64,000 bases of DNA from Flavobacterium sp. LC2016-01 (GTDB lineage Bacteria > Bacteroidota > Bacteroidia > Flavobacteriales > Flavobacteriaceae): NCBI RefSeq assembly GCF_009711135.1, contig NZ_WMIC01000005.1, positions 372,001 to 436,000 of the forward strand, read 5' to 3'. Positions 24,738 to 32,305 of this stretch are shown here, in pieces. Under the pieces are notes generated by a model. It was not told the DNA's origin and made no database searches. It worked only from the letters and a program-made list of their open reading frames with translations. Numbering within the stretch: the first letter of the stretch is position 1; every line of letters starts with the position of its first letter. A program made the position numbers and the translations under genes.

Positions 24738-25628
24738 ATGAAAAGTTACAGACCGTTTAAATCATATTTTCAATTTACGCAACAGCAGCGTACAGGCATA
24801 ATTGGGCTTTTTATTATTATAATTGTATTGGAGGTTCTGTATTTCGTGATAGATTTTAATTTGGCTGATAAATCTTTTCCTGAGAGTGAAAAATGGATGG
24901 CATTACAGTCTCAAGTCGATTCTCTTAAGCAGATAAAAAATGATAAGAAACCAATGCAGTATTCTTTTAATCCAAACTTCATTTCAGATTATAAAGGTTA
25001 TAAGCTAGGAATGTCAGTTTTGGAAATAGACAGATTGCTTGCCTTCCGTAAAGAAAACAAGTATGTAAACTCAGCTGAAGAGTTTCAGGAAGTAACAAAA
25101 ATATCAGATTCTTTGTTAAAAGAAATTTCTCCGTTATTTAAATTTCCTGATTGGACTCGGAACAAATCAAGTTTTAAAATTGAGAAAAAAGAGTACGTTC
25201 ATAAAGAAGATATTAAAAAAGAAAAGATCATTATAAAGGATATTAATCAGGCATCTCAGGAAGATTTAATTAAGATTTACGGTATAGGGGAGGCGCTTTC
25301 ATTGCGAATTTTAAAGCAAAAAGAAATATTAGGAAGTTTTGTTTCCATGGATCAAATGAATGAAATATGGGGATTGTCTCCTGAAGTTATAGCCGAATTA
25401 AATTCGCATTTTAAAATTACGATCCCTAAAGATTTAAAAAAGATTGCAATAAATGACGCGTCATTAAAAGAGCTTTCTCAGTTTCCATATTTTAAATATG
25501 CATTATCAAAAGAAATTATAACGTATAGGAGCATGAATGGAAATTTCAATAATATTGAGGATTTGATAAAAATTAAAGGTTTTCCTGTTGAAAAAGCAAA
25601 AATAATTAGTTTATATTTGGAGTTCTAA
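24738..25628 (+). CDS. Membrane-anchored helix-hairpin-helix (ComEA-like) protein
   Basis: A 296-residue protein with one N-terminal membrane helix (about residues 19-38, GIIGLFIIIIVLEVLYFVI), a charged linker and three helix-hairpin-helix repeats. The clearest is INQASQEDLIKIYGIGEALSLRILKQKE (about 170-197). The others are around 85-130 and 230-290, the last ending in IEDLIKIKGFPVEKAKII. ComEA proteins with this fold bind DNA during transformation, with the domain outside the inner membrane. The topology here agrees, but no other competence gene is adjacent. It lies 11 bp before an acyl-CoA dehydrogenase gene and is probably co-transcribed with it. Confidence 0.82.
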   Translation: MKSYRPFKSYFQFTQQQRTGIIGLFIIIIVLEVLYFVIDFNLADKSFPESEKWMALQSQVDSLKQIKNDKKPMQYSFNPNFISDYKGYKLGMSVLEIDRLLAFRKENKYVNSAEEFQEVTKISDSLLKEISPLFKFPDWTRNKSSFKIEKKEYVHKEDIKKEKIIIKDINQASQEDLIKIYGIGEALSLRILKQKEILGSFVSMDQMNEIWGLSPEVIAELNSHFKITIPKDLKKIAINDASLKELSQFPYFKYALSKEIITYRSMNGNFNNIEDLIKIKGFPVEKAKIISLYLEF

Positions 25629-25639
25629 AAAAAGCCAAC

Positions 25640-26782
25640 ATGAATTTTGATTATAACGAAACGCAGTCTATGATTGCTCAGTCTATTAAAGAATTTGCAG
25701 AAAAAAACATTAGACCTAATATTATGGAGTGGGATGAAGCTCAAATCTTTCCTGTTTCACTCTTTAAAAAATTAGGAGAAATGGGTTTTATGGGAGTTTT
25801 AGTGCCAGAAGAATTTGGAGGATCGGGATTAGGGTATCATGAATATATTACAGTAATTGAAGAAATCTCAAAAGTAGATCCATCTATAGGATTATCTGTT
25901 GCGGCTCATAATTCATTATGTACGAACCATATTTTGACTTTTGGGAATGAAGAACAAAAGAAAAAATACTTGCCAAAACTGGCAACAGCAGAATATATTG
26001 GAGCATGGGGATTAACGGAACATAATACGGGGTCTGATGCAGGAGGAATGAATACCACTGCGGTTAAAGATGGTGATTTTTGGATTATCAATGGTGCAAA
26101 AAATTTTATTACACATGCTATATCTGGTGATGTTGCTGTTGTAATAGTACGAACAGGCGAAAAAGGAGATTCTAAAGGAATGACTGCTTTTGTGTTAGAA
26201 AAAGGTATGACTGGTTTTTCTTCGGGTAAAAAAGAGAACAAATTAGGAATGCGTGCAAGTGAAACAGCCGAGTTGGTTTTTGATAATTGCCGAGTGCCAG
26301 ACGCGAACAGATTAGGTGAAATAGGTCAAGGATTTGTTCAGGCCATGAAAATTTTAGATGGCGGCAGAATTTCTATTGGAGCTTTATCATTAGGAATCGC
26401 AAAAGGAGCTTATGAGGCAGCATTAAAATATTCGAAGGAAAGACATCAGTTTGGTCAACCAATTAGCAGCTTTCAAGGTATTTCATTTAAATTAGCTGAT
26501 ATGGCAACCGAAATTGAAGCTTCGGAATTGTTGCTTCACAAGGCAGCATATTTGAAACAACATCACAAGCCAGTCACAACATTAGGAGCAATGGCAAAAA
26601 TGTATGCATCTGAAGCTTGTGTGAAAATTGCCAATGAAGCAGTTCAAATACATGGAGGTTATGGTTATACCAAAGATTTTCCGGTAGAGAAATTTTATAG
26701 AGATTCTAAATTATGTACTATAGGCGAGGGAACAACTGAAATTCAAAAATTAGTTATCTCTAGAAATCTGCTTAAAGAATAA
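25640..26782 (+). CDS. Acyl-CoA dehydrogenase
   Basis: A 380-residue flavoprotein of the acyl-CoA dehydrogenase family, which oxidises acyl-CoA to trans-2-enoyl-CoA in fatty-acid or branched-chain amino-acid breakdown. It has the FAD and substrate motifs WGLTEHNTGSDAGG and FWIINGAKNFIT, the RHQFGQPISSFQGI segment and QIHGGYGYTKDFPVEKFYRD. The C-terminal YGYTKDFP and IGEGTTEIQKLVISR carry the family signature and the usual position of the catalytic Glu. It resembles short-chain enzymes, but chain-length specificity is not evident. The gene follows the helix-hairpin-helix gene by 11 bp. Confidence 0.93.
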   Translation: MNFDYNETQSMIAQSIKEFAEKNIRPNIMEWDEAQIFPVSLFKKLGEMGFMGVLVPEEFGGSGLGYHEYITVIEEISKVDPSIGLSVAAHNSLCTNHILTFGNEEQKKKYLPKLATAEYIGAWGLTEHNTGSDAGGMNTTAVKDGDFWIINGAKNFITHAISGDVAVVIVRTGEKGDSKGMTAFVLEKGMTGFSSGKKENKLGMRASETAELVFDNCRVPDANRLGEIGQGFVQAMKILDGGRISIGALSLGIAKGAYEAALKYSKERHQFGQPISSFQGISFKLADMATEIEASELLLHKAAYLKQHHKPVTTLGAMAKMYASEACVKIANEAVQIHGGYGYTKDFPVEKFYRDSKLCTIGEGTTEIQKLVISRNLLKE

Positions 26783-26836
26783 AGAATAAAGAATAATTGA
26801 TCTATTCTCTTTATTCTATATTCTCTTTTCTTTTTT
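26774..26836 (+). terminator. Possible terminator with 7-bp repeats after the acyl-CoA dehydrogenase gene
   Basis: Three copies of AAAGAAT-like heptamers overlap the stop codon. They are followed after a short loop by complementary ATTCTCTTTATTCTATATTC and a long pyrimidine/T tract. The fold is imperfect, so this is a tentative call. Confidence 0.35.
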
Positions 26837-26859
26837 TTAAAATAATTCACAATTTATAA

Positions 26860-26889
26860 TTGATAATCCATAATTAATTCTTACGTTTG
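26860..26889 (+). promoter_or_regulatory. Candidate rpsU promoter
   Basis: TTG (26860-26862), a 19-bp spacer and TACGTTTG (26882-26889) match both Bacteroidetes elements exactly. The transcript would start around 26895, giving a leader of only about 20-25 nt that contains little more than the Shine-Dalgarno sequence. Confidence 0.65.
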
Positions 26890-26900
26890 CAGCCTTAACG

Positions 26901-26910
26901 AGAGGAGGTG
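26901..26910 (+). promoter_or_regulatory. Strong Shine-Dalgarno sequence of rpsU
   Basis: AGAGGAGGTG ends 8 nt before the ATG at 26919 and contains AGGAGGTG, a full match to the 3' end of 16S rRNA. Other genes in this window have A-rich leaders without such a site. Ribosomes in this phylum normally hide the anti-Shine-Dalgarno with help of bS21, so this site fits autoregulation of bS21 (family knowledge). Confidence 0.85.
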
Positions 26911-26918
26911 TCTATATT

Positions 26919-27113
26919 ATGTTAATTATACCAATTAAAGACGGAGAAAATATCGATAGAGCATTAAAGCGCTATAAAAGAAAATTTGATAAAACAGGAA
27001 CTGTTCGTCAATTAAGAGCACGTACTGCTTTTATTAAGCCTTCTGTTATCAAAAGAGCTCAAATTCAAAAAGCGGCTTACATTCAAGGCTTGAGAGATAG
27101 TTTAGAAAGTTAG
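26919..27113 (+). CDS. rpsU: 30S ribosomal protein bS21
   Basis: A 64-residue basic protein matching bS21 throughout (MLIIPIKDGENIDRALKRYK, then KFDKTGTVRQLRARTAFIKP). It sits at the platform of the 30S subunit near the 3' end of 16S rRNA. In Flavobacteriia it helps occlude the anti-Shine-Dalgarno sequence, which explains why most mRNAs lack that signal. Its own mRNA has a strong Shine-Dalgarno site, so ribosomes lacking bS21 should favour it and restore supply. A promoter and terminator flank the gene closely, so it is likely monocistronic, with xerC and hpf downstream. Confidence 0.97.
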   Translation: MLIIPIKDGENIDRALKRYKRKFDKTGTVRQLRARTAFIKPSVIKRAQIQKAAYIQGLRDSLES

Positions 27114-27136
27114 TATTAGCTTTTTCAAAAATAATT

Positions 27137-27178
27137 ACCGTTAGTAATCGAAAAATTTGATTGCTAACGGTTTTTTTT
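27137..27178 (+). terminator. rpsU terminator
   Basis: The stem ACCGTTAGTAATC (27137-27149) pairs with GATTGCTAACGGT (27159-27171), with one wobble pair, and is followed by a run of eight T. Confidence 0.85.
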
Positions 27179-27233
27179 ATGCTTAATTTTGAAACAGCTG
27201 TATTTGTGTTTTAAAAATAAATAATTGGTTTTG

Positions 27234-28127
27234 ATGAAATCAAATAAAGATGCTTTTCGTGATTATCTTGAACTAGAGAAAAAATATTCTGCTCATACGG
27301 TTAATGCGTATTTGAGTGATATTTCTTTTTTTGAGATATTTAATAAGATCCACTTTGAACAGGAAACAATTGATGGTGTCAATTATAGTCAAATTAGAAG
27401 TTGGATTGTTTCTTTGGTTGATGAAGATGTTTCTAATGTTTCGGTTAATAGAAAGATGGCTTCTTTGAAGGCGTTTTATAAATTCCTTCTAAAAACAAAA
27501 CAAATTGAAGTAAATCCTATGTTGAAACATAAAGCTTTGAAAACCCCAAAAATTGTTCAGATTCCTTTTTCGGAAAAAGAACTTGGTGATTTGATGCAGG
27601 GAATTGATTCTCCAACGGGTTTTGAGGAAGTGAGGGATAAGTTGATTGTTGATTTGTTTTATACTACTGGAATGCGTAGGGCGGAGCTGATAAATTTGAT
27701 GCTTTATAATGTTGATTTAGGATCAAATGTGGTAAAGGTTTTGGGGAAGCGAAATAAAGAAAGGATTATTCCGATATTGCCTGTTGTTGTTGATGGGTTG
27801 AAGGTGTATTTAAAAGAGCGTGCCTCTATTGAAAATATTCCAGATAATGATTATTTTTTTATTTCAAAAAAAGGATTAAAATTGAGTGAATCTTTTGTGT
27901 ATCGATTAATAAATTCTTACTTTAGTAGGGTCTCTGAAAAGGTGAAAAAAAGTCCGCATGTGCTTCGGCATACTTTTGCAACTCACTTGTTAAATAATGG
28001 AGCAGATTTAAATTCAGTTAAGGAATTGTTAGGGCATTCGAGTTTGGCATCAACTCAGGTATATACTCATAATAGTTTGGCGGAACTCAAAAAGACATAC
28101 AATGATGCGCATCCTCGAAATAAATAA
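27234..28127 (+). CDS. xerC: Tyrosine recombinase XerC/XerD-type
   Basis: A 297-residue site-specific recombinase, likely one of the Xer pair that resolves chromosome dimers at dif near the terminus. The N-terminal SAM-like DNA-binding domain spans about residues 1-90. The catalytic residues are visible: Arg148 in YTTGMRRAEL, a Lys in GKRNKER, His242 and Arg245 in PHVLRHTFAT, His268 in LLGHSSLAS and the nucleophile Tyr277 in TQVYTHN. The ATG at 27234 is preferred over a TTG nine bases earlier. It lies between rpsU and hpf and overlaps neither by more than a base. XerC versus XerD is not decidable by eye. Confidence 0.9.
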   Translation: MKSNKDAFRDYLELEKKYSAHTVNAYLSDISFFEIFNKIHFEQETIDGVNYSQIRSWIVSLVDEDVSNVSVNRKMASLKAFYKFLLKTKQIEVNPMLKHKALKTPKIVQIPFSEKELGDLMQGIDSPTGFEEVRDKLIVDLFYTTGMRRAELINLMLYNVDLGSNVVKVLGKRNKERIIPILPVVVDGLKVYLKERASIENIPDNDYFFISKKGLKLSESFVYRLINSYFSRVSEKVKKSPHVLRHTFATHLLNNGADLNSVKELLGHSSLASTQVYTHNSLAELKKTYNDAHPRNK

Positions 28128-28162
28128 TGATTTCTGAAATGTTTAACCCTAAAATTAGTATT

Positions 28163-28465
28163 ATGAAGGTAGATGTTCATGCAGTTAACTTTACTGTTGA
28201 CAGAAAATTGGTGGATTTTATTCAGGAGAGAATGGATAAGTTAGAAAAATATTACGACCGAGTAGTGTCGTCAGACGTTTTTTTAAAAGTGGAGAGAACA
28301 AGTGATAAGGAGAATAAGGCAGTAGAGATAAAGATTAATGTTCCCGGGGATGATTTTTTGGTAAAAAAGCAGTGTAAGACATTTGAAGAAGCGGTTGAGC
28401 TTTCGGCAGAATCGCTAGAACGTTTACTGGTAAAAAGGAAAGAAAAAATAAGAGCACACATATAA
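28163..28465 (+). CDS. hpf: Ribosome hibernation-promoting factor (HPF/YfiA family)
   Basis: A 100-residue protein of the short HPF/YfiA family, which binds between 30S and 50S subunits and stabilises idle ribosomes. It begins MKVDVHAVNFTVDRKLVDFI and shows the beta-alpha-beta-beta-beta-alpha order with VEIKINVPGDDFLVKKQCKTFEEAVELSAESLERLL. The start at 28163 is chosen because a 12-residue upstream extension is not typical of the family. It follows xerC by about 36 bp and precedes the tRNA/tuf operon, so translation-related genes cluster here. Confidence 0.88.
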   Translation: MKVDVHAVNFTVDRKLVDFIQERMDKLEKYYDRVVSSDVFLKVERTSDKENKAVEIKINVPGDDFLVKKQCKTFEEAVELSAESLERLLVKRKEKIRAHI

Positions 28466-28489
28466 TTGAAATTTTTTTTAAAAAATGTT

Positions 28490-28518
28490 TTGATTCAAAG
28501 ATAAAATAGCTACATTTG
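28490..28518 (+). promoter_or_regulatory. Promoter of the tRNA-tuf operon
   Basis: TTG (28490-28492), an 18-bp spacer and TACATTTG (28511-28518) match both Bacteroidetes promoter elements exactly. It drives the tRNA-Thr/Tyr/Thr and tuf unit. Confidence 0.7.
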
Positions 28519-28520
28519 CA

Positions 28521-28546
28521 GTCCGTTAGAAATAGCGGACTTTTTT
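28521..28546 (+). promoter_or_regulatory. Hairpin with GAAA loop at the start of the tRNA-tuf transcript
   Basis: GTCCGTTA (28521-28528) pairs with TAGCGGAC (28533-28540), with a GAAA tetraloop and a run of six T after it. It looks like an intrinsic terminator but lies at or just past the expected transcription start. It could be an attenuator or a 5'-end structure for processing. Confidence 0.55.
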
Positions 28547-28555
28547 AATGTAATT

Positions 28556-28629
28556 GCCAGCGTAGCTCAGTTGGCTAGAGCAGCTGATTTGTAATCAGCA
28601 GGTCGTGGGTTCGAGTCCCTCCGCCGGCT
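28556..28629 (+). tRNA. tRNA-Thr (anticodon TGT)
   Basis: A full cloverleaf can be drawn, with the anticodon arm CTGATTTGTAATCAG giving TGT. The CCA end is not encoded. Two positions are mismatched by eye: A4 against C in the acceptor stem (GCCAGCG with CGCCGGC), and a T-T opposition in the T stem (GTGGG with CCCTC). It is the first gene of the tRNA-tuf cluster. Confidence 0.93.
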
Positions 28630-28683
28630 CTAAATATTTCAAATGAGATTTGAAATTGTTCATGCAATTATTGATAAAAAGAA

Positions 28684-28764
28684 GGGGAGATACTCAAGCG
28701 GCCAACGAGGGCAGACTGTAAATCTGCTGTGTGAACTTCGCAGGTTCGAATCCTGCTCTCCCCA
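28684..28764 (+). tRNA. tRNA-Tyr (anticodon GTA)
   Basis: Acceptor GGGGAGA pairs with TCTCCCC, the anticodon arm GCAGACTGTAAATCTGC gives GTA, and a long variable arm marks a class II tRNA as expected for tyrosine. CCA is not encoded. Confidence 0.96.
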
Positions 28765-28851
28765 CAAAAAATGAAGTCTAGGTTTTGGGTTACGATTTTT
28801 GGTTTTTTTAAATCTGAAATCTGAATTCAAAATCTAAAATCAGAACTCTCT

Positions 28852-28923
28852 GCCGGTGTAGCTCAGGGGTAGAGTGCTTCCTTGGTAAGGAAGAGGTCTC
28901 GGGTTCAAATCCCGACATTGGCT
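28852..28923 (+). tRNA. tRNA-Thr (anticodon GGT)
   Basis: Acceptor GCCGGTG pairs with CATTGGC using G-T pairs, the anticodon arm CTTCCTTGGTAAGGAAG gives GGT, and the T arm TCGGGTTCAAATCCCGA is perfect. It lies 55 bp before tuf. The 87 bp between tRNA-Tyr and this gene are AT-rich with repeated AAATCTGAA-like words and hold no gene. Confidence 0.95.
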
Positions 28924-28978
28924 CAAGTAAGTAGGAAATTGAAAATTAATATATAACTAAGATTAAAAATTAAGTAAA

Positions 28979-30166
28979 ATGGCAAAGGAGAATTTTAATC
29001 GTTCCAAACCGCACTTAAACATAGGTACAATTGGACACGTGGATCACGGAAAAACTACATTAACTGCTGCAATTACAAAAGTATTGTCAGATGCTGGTTA
29101 CTGTCAAGCAAAATCGTTTGATCAAATCGATAACGCTCCAGAGGAGAAAGAAAGAGGTATTACTATTAATACATCGCACGTAGAGTACGAAACAGCTAAC
29201 CGTCACTACGCTCACGTTGACTGTCCAGGTCACGCGGATTACGTAAAAAACATGGTTACTGGTGCTGCTCAAATGGACGGTGCTATCTTAGTAGTTGCTG
29301 CTACAGATGGTCCAATGCCACAAACTCGTGAGCACATCCTTTTAGGTCGTCAGGTTGGTATTCCAAGAATCGTTGTTTTCATGAACAAAGTGGATATGGT
29401 TGATGATGCTGAGTTGTTAGAGCTTGTTGAAATGGAAATTAGAGATTTGTTATCTTTCTACGAATATGATGGAGATAATGGTCCTGTAGTTCAAGGTTCT
29501 GCTTTAGGAGGATTGAATAATGATCCTGCTTGGGTACCAAAAATCATTGAATTAATGGAAGCTGTTGATGCTTGGATCGAAGAGCCAGTGCGTGACGTTG
29601 CTAAACCATTCTTGATGCCGGTTGAAGACGTATTTACAATTACTGGTCGTGGAACTGTTGCTACAGGTCGTATCGAAACAGGTATTGCTAATACAGGAGA
29701 TCCAGTTGAAATCATTGGTATGGGAGCTGATAAATTAACTTCTACTATTACAGGAGTTGAGATGTTCCGTAAAATCCTTGATAGAGGTGAAGCTGGAGAT
29801 AACGTAGGTTTATTGTTAAGAGGTATTGATAAAGAATCTATCAAAAGAGGAATGGTTATCATTAAGCCAGGATCAGTAAAACCACACGCTACTTTCAAAG
29901 CTGAGGTTTATATCTTGAAAAAAGAAGAAGGTGGACGTCATACACCATTCCATAATAACTACCGTCCACAGTTCTACGTACGTACAACTGACGTAACAGG
30001 AGTTATTACTTTACCAGAAGGAGTAGAGATGGTAATGCCAGGAGATAACTTGACTATCAATGTTGCTTTGTTAAGCCCAATCGCAATGAGCGTAGGTTTA
30101 CGTTTTGCTATCCGTGAAGGTGGTAGAACTGTAGGTGCAGGTCAGGTGACTGAAATCGTAGGTTAA
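28979..30166 (+). CDS. tuf: Elongation factor Tu
   Basis: EF-Tu is the GTPase that delivers aminoacyl-tRNA to the ribosome. The 395-residue protein has G1 GHVDHGKTT, the switch region [15 protein letters not shown]3 DCPGHADYV and G4 NKVDMVD. The later domains are complete and include the conserved GGRHTPF and [14 protein letters not shown]. Length is typical. It sits between tRNA-Thr (GGT) and tRNA-Trp in the classical tuf-secE-nusG context and shows strong codon bias. The start codon has no Shine-Dalgarno sequence, only an A-rich leader. Confidence 0.98.
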   Translation: MAKENFNRSKPHLNIGTIGHVDHGKTTLTAAITKVLSDAGYCQAKSFDQIDNAPEEKERGITINTSHVEYETANRHYAHVDCPGHADYVKNMVTGAAQMDGAILVVAATDGPMPQTREHILLGRQVGIPRIVVFMNKVDMVDDAELLELVEMEIRDLLSFYEYDGDNGPVVQGSALGGLNNDPAWVPKIIELMEAVDAWIEEPVRDVAKPFLMPVEDVFTITGRGTVATGRIETGIANTGDPVEIIGMGADKLTSTITGVEMFRKILDRGEAGDNVGLLLRGIDKESIKRGMVIIKPGSVKPHATFKAEVYILKKEEGGRHTPFHNNYRPQFYVRTTDVTGVITLPEGVEMVMPGDNLTINVALLSPIAMSVGLRFAIREGGRTVGAGQVTEIVG

Positions 30167-30181
30167 TCCTATAAAACTATA

Positions 30182-30221
30182 AAAAGCCAGTTGATTTTCT
30201 TAACTGAAATCACTGGCTTTT
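30182..30221 (+). terminator. Hairpin after tuf
   Basis: AAAAGCCAGT near 30182-30191 pairs with ACTGGCTTTT at about 30212-30221 with an internal bulge. It may partly terminate tuf transcription or mark a processing site before tRNA-Trp. Confidence 0.55.
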
Positions 30222-30225
30222 AATT

Positions 30226-30296
30226 ACGGGCGTAGTTCAAGGGTAGAATAGCGGTCTCCAAAACCGTTGATGGGGGTTCGAATCCCTCCGCCCGTG
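30226..30296 (+). tRNA. tRNA-Trp (anticodon CCA)
   Basis: Acceptor ACGGGCG pairs with CGCCCGT, the discriminator is G, and the anticodon arm GCGGTCTCCAAAACCGT gives CCA. The 3' CCA is not encoded. It lies between tuf and secE as in many Bacteroidetes. Confidence 0.96.
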
Positions 30297-30314
30297 CAAT
30301 ATAAAATATATCAA

Positions 30315-30512
30315 ATGACAAAAGTTACTAATTATTTATCAGAGGCTTTCGAGGAGTTAAAGTCAAATGTTACTTGGCCAGCTTGGGCTGAGGTTCAAAA
30401 ATTGACAATTGTTGTGGCTGTATTTTCGATTCTATTTGCTTTGGCAACTTGGGGAGTAGACGAATTTTTTGCAAAAGCTTTGGCTGGATTTTTTAACTGG
30501 TTAAAAGGATAA
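30315..30512 (+). CDS. secE: Preprotein translocase subunit SecE
   Basis: A 66-residue small SecE with one membrane helix (about residues 32-50), which clamps SecY in the translocon. The amphipathic start YLSEAFEELKSNVTWPAWAEVQKL is diagnostic. The ATG at 30315 is correct, because upstream in-frame codons overlap tRNA-Trp. Next comes nusG. Confidence 0.95.
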   Translation: MTKVTNYLSEAFEELKSNVTWPAWAEVQKLTIVVAVFSILFALATWGVDEFFAKALAGFFNWLKG

Positions 30513-30522
30513 TTTTTTTGTG

Positions 30523-31074
30523 ATGGCAGATAATAATGTGAAAAAATGGTATGTAGTTAGAGCTGTAAGCGGACAAGAGAATAAAGTCAAAGCTTATATC
30601 GAAACTGAGATTGCCAGACTAGGTATGGGTGATTATGTTTCCCAAGTTTTAGTGCCTACAGAAAAAGTAGTTACTGTAAAAGAAGGAAAAAAAATGTCTA
30701 AGGATAAAGTTTACTTTCCTGGATATGTTATGATCGAAGCCAATTTAGTTGGTGAGATACCTCATATTATTAAGTCTATTACAAGTGTAATTGGATTTTT
30801 AGGAGAAATTAAAGGCGGAGAACCTGTTCCTTTAAGACTTTCTGAAGTAAATCGTATGTTAGGTAAGGTAGATGAGTTAGCTGTAAATACAGATACTCGT
30901 GCTATTCCTTTCAACTTAGGAGAAACTGTTAAAGTGATCGACGGTCCATTTAACGGATTCAACGGAACGGTTGAAAAAATAAATGAAGAAAAGCGTAAAC
31001 TTGAAGTAATGGTGAAAATTTTCGGAAGAAAAACGCCATTAGAATTGAGTTTTATGCAAGTTGAAAAAGTATAA
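30523..31074 (+). CDS. nusG: Transcription termination/antitermination factor NusG
   Basis: A 183-residue NusG with an N-terminal NGN domain ([44 protein letters not shown]) and a C-terminal KOW domain ([21 protein letters not shown]). It binds RNA polymerase to support elongation and links to ribosomes or Rho. ATG 30523 follows a GTG three bases earlier and is the better start. It is co-transcribed with secE and the following ribosomal genes. Confidence 0.97.
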   Translation: MADNNVKKWYVVRAVSGQENKVKAYIETEIARLGMGDYVSQVLVPTEKVVTVKEGKKMSKDKVYFPGYVMIEANLVGEIPHIIKSITSVIGFLGEIKGGEPVPLRLSEVNRMLGKVDELAVNTDTRAIPFNLGETVKVIDGPFNGFNGTVEKINEEKRKLEVMVKIFGRKTPLELSFMQVEKV

Positions 31075-31097
31075 TTTTTTGTTACATATATAATATC

Positions 31098-31127
31098 CAT
31101 CGCAATCGCTTCCAATTGATTGTGGTG
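31098..31127 (+). promoter_or_regulatory. Leader hairpin before rplK, candidate L1 control site
   Basis: CATCGCAATC (31098-31107) can pair with GATTGTGGTG (31118-31127) over ten positions including two G-T pairs, with a 10-nt loop, 15 nt before the rplK start. In other bacteria ribosomal protein L1 represses the L11-L1 message through a leader structure; a role here is inferred from position. Confidence 0.45.
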
Positions 31128-31142
31128 TTAAATTTTTTAAAA

Positions 31143-31580
31143 ATGGCTAAAGAAATTAGTAAGGTAGTTAAACTACAAGTTAAGGGAGGTGCTGCGAATC
31201 CGTCGCCACCGGTTGGACCTGCTTTAGGAGCTGCTGGGGTAAACATCATGGAGTTCTGTAAGCAATTTAATGCTAGAACTCAAGATAAACCTGGCAAAAT
31301 TTGTCCAGTGCAAATCACTGTGTACAAAGACAAATCATTTGATTTTGTTGTTAAGACTCCTCCAGCAGCAGTTCAGTTAATGGAAGCTGCAAAGCTAAAA
31401 TCTGGTTCTGGTGAGCCTAATCGTAAAAAAGTAGCTAGTGTTACTTGGGAACAAATTAGAGCAATTGCTGAAGACAAAATGCCTGACTTAAATGCTTTTA
31501 CAGTAGAAAAAGCAATGAGTATGGTTGCTGGAACAGCTAGATCTATGGGTATAACTGTATCAGGAGATGCTCCTTTTTAA
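31143..31580 (+). CDS. rplK: 50S ribosomal protein uL11
   Basis: A 145-residue uL11, part of the GTPase-associated centre with the L7/L12 stalk. It has [22 protein letters not shown] and [20 protein letters not shown]. The ATG at 31143 gives the conserved start; an upstream in-frame extension is not family-like. It is the first gene of the rplKAJL group and a hairpin precedes it. Confidence 0.97.
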   Translation: MAKEISKVVKLQVKGGAANPSPPVGPALGAAGVNIMEFCKQFNARTQDKPGKICPVQITVYKDKSFDFVVKTPPAAVQLMEAAKLKSGSGEPNRKKVASVTWEQIRAIAEDKMPDLNAFTVEKAMSMVAGTARSMGITVSGDAPF

Positions 31581-31593
31581 TTAAGAAAAAGAC

Positions 31594-32283
31594 ATGGCAA
31601 AATTAACAAAAAAGCAAAAAGAGGCTGCTTCAAAAATTGAAAAGAACAAATTATACTCTCTTAAAGATGCTGCGGCATTATTGAAAGTTGTTGCTTCTGC
31701 AAAATTTGATGAGTCTGTTGATATCGCAGTTCGTTTGGGTGTAGATCCAAGAAAAGCGAATCAAATGGTAAGAGGTGTGGTTACATTACCTCATGGAACT
31801 GGTAAAGATGTTAAAGTATTAGCATTAGTAACTCCAGATAAAGAAGCAGAAGCTAAAGAAGCTGGTGCTGATTATGTAGGTCTTGATGACTATTTACAAA
31901 AAATCAAAGATGGTTGGACAGATGTTGATGTTATCATCACTATGCCAGCTGTTATGGGTAAATTAGGTCCATTAGGTCGTATTTTAGGACCTAGAGGTTT
32001 AATGCCAAACCCTAAAACAGGTACTGTAACTATGGATGTTGCAAAAGCTGTTCAAGAGGTTAAAGCTGGTAAAATTGACTTTAAAGTTGATAAAACTGGT
32101 ATCGTTCACGCAGGAATTGGTAAAGTTTCTTTTGGAGCTGAGCAAATTGTTGACAACGCACACGAAATTATTCAAACATTAATAAAACTTAAACCAACTG
32201 CTGCTAAAGGTACATACATTAAAGGTATTCACCTTACAAGCACTATGAGTCCTGCTATTGCATTAGACCCAAAAGCAGTATAA
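31594..32283 (+). CDS. rplA: 50S ribosomal protein uL1
   Basis: A 229-residue uL1 of the ribosomal L1 stalk, also a translational repressor of the L11-L1 message in well-studied bacteria. It contains the conserved [30 protein letters not shown] and [13 protein letters not shown]. It lies 13 bp after rplK and 22 bp before rplJ, so it is in one operon. Confidence 0.97.
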   Translation: MAKLTKKQKEAASKIEKNKLYSLKDAAALLKVVASAKFDESVDIAVRLGVDPRKANQMVRGVVTLPHGTGKDVKVLALVTPDKEAEAKEAGADYVGLDDYLQKIKDGWTDVDVIITMPAVMGKLGPLGRILGPRGLMPNPKTGTVTMDVAKAVQEVKAGKIDFKVDKTGIVHAGIGKVSFGAEQIVDNAHEIIQTLIKLKPTAAKGTYIKGIHLTSTMSPAIALDPKAV

Positions 32284-32305
32284 TTGGTAGTTAAAAATTT
32301 TTAGT

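Noticed and set aside
26837..26880. Repeated-looking AATTTATAATTGATAATCCATAATTAATTC words before rpsU
   Set aside because: Written in parts: AATTTATAATTGATAAT and CCATAATTAATTC. Low-complexity AT-rich DNA that also contains the rpsU -33 element; not separable as a repeat from this window.
28127..28162. Upstream start of hpf
   Set aside because: The extra 12 residues (MISEMFNPKISI) are not typical of the family; the ATG at 28163 fits HPF/YfiA proteins.
30267..30314. Upstream extension of secE
   Set aside because: It runs through the 3' half of tRNA-Trp; the ATG at 30315 gives the typical SecE start.
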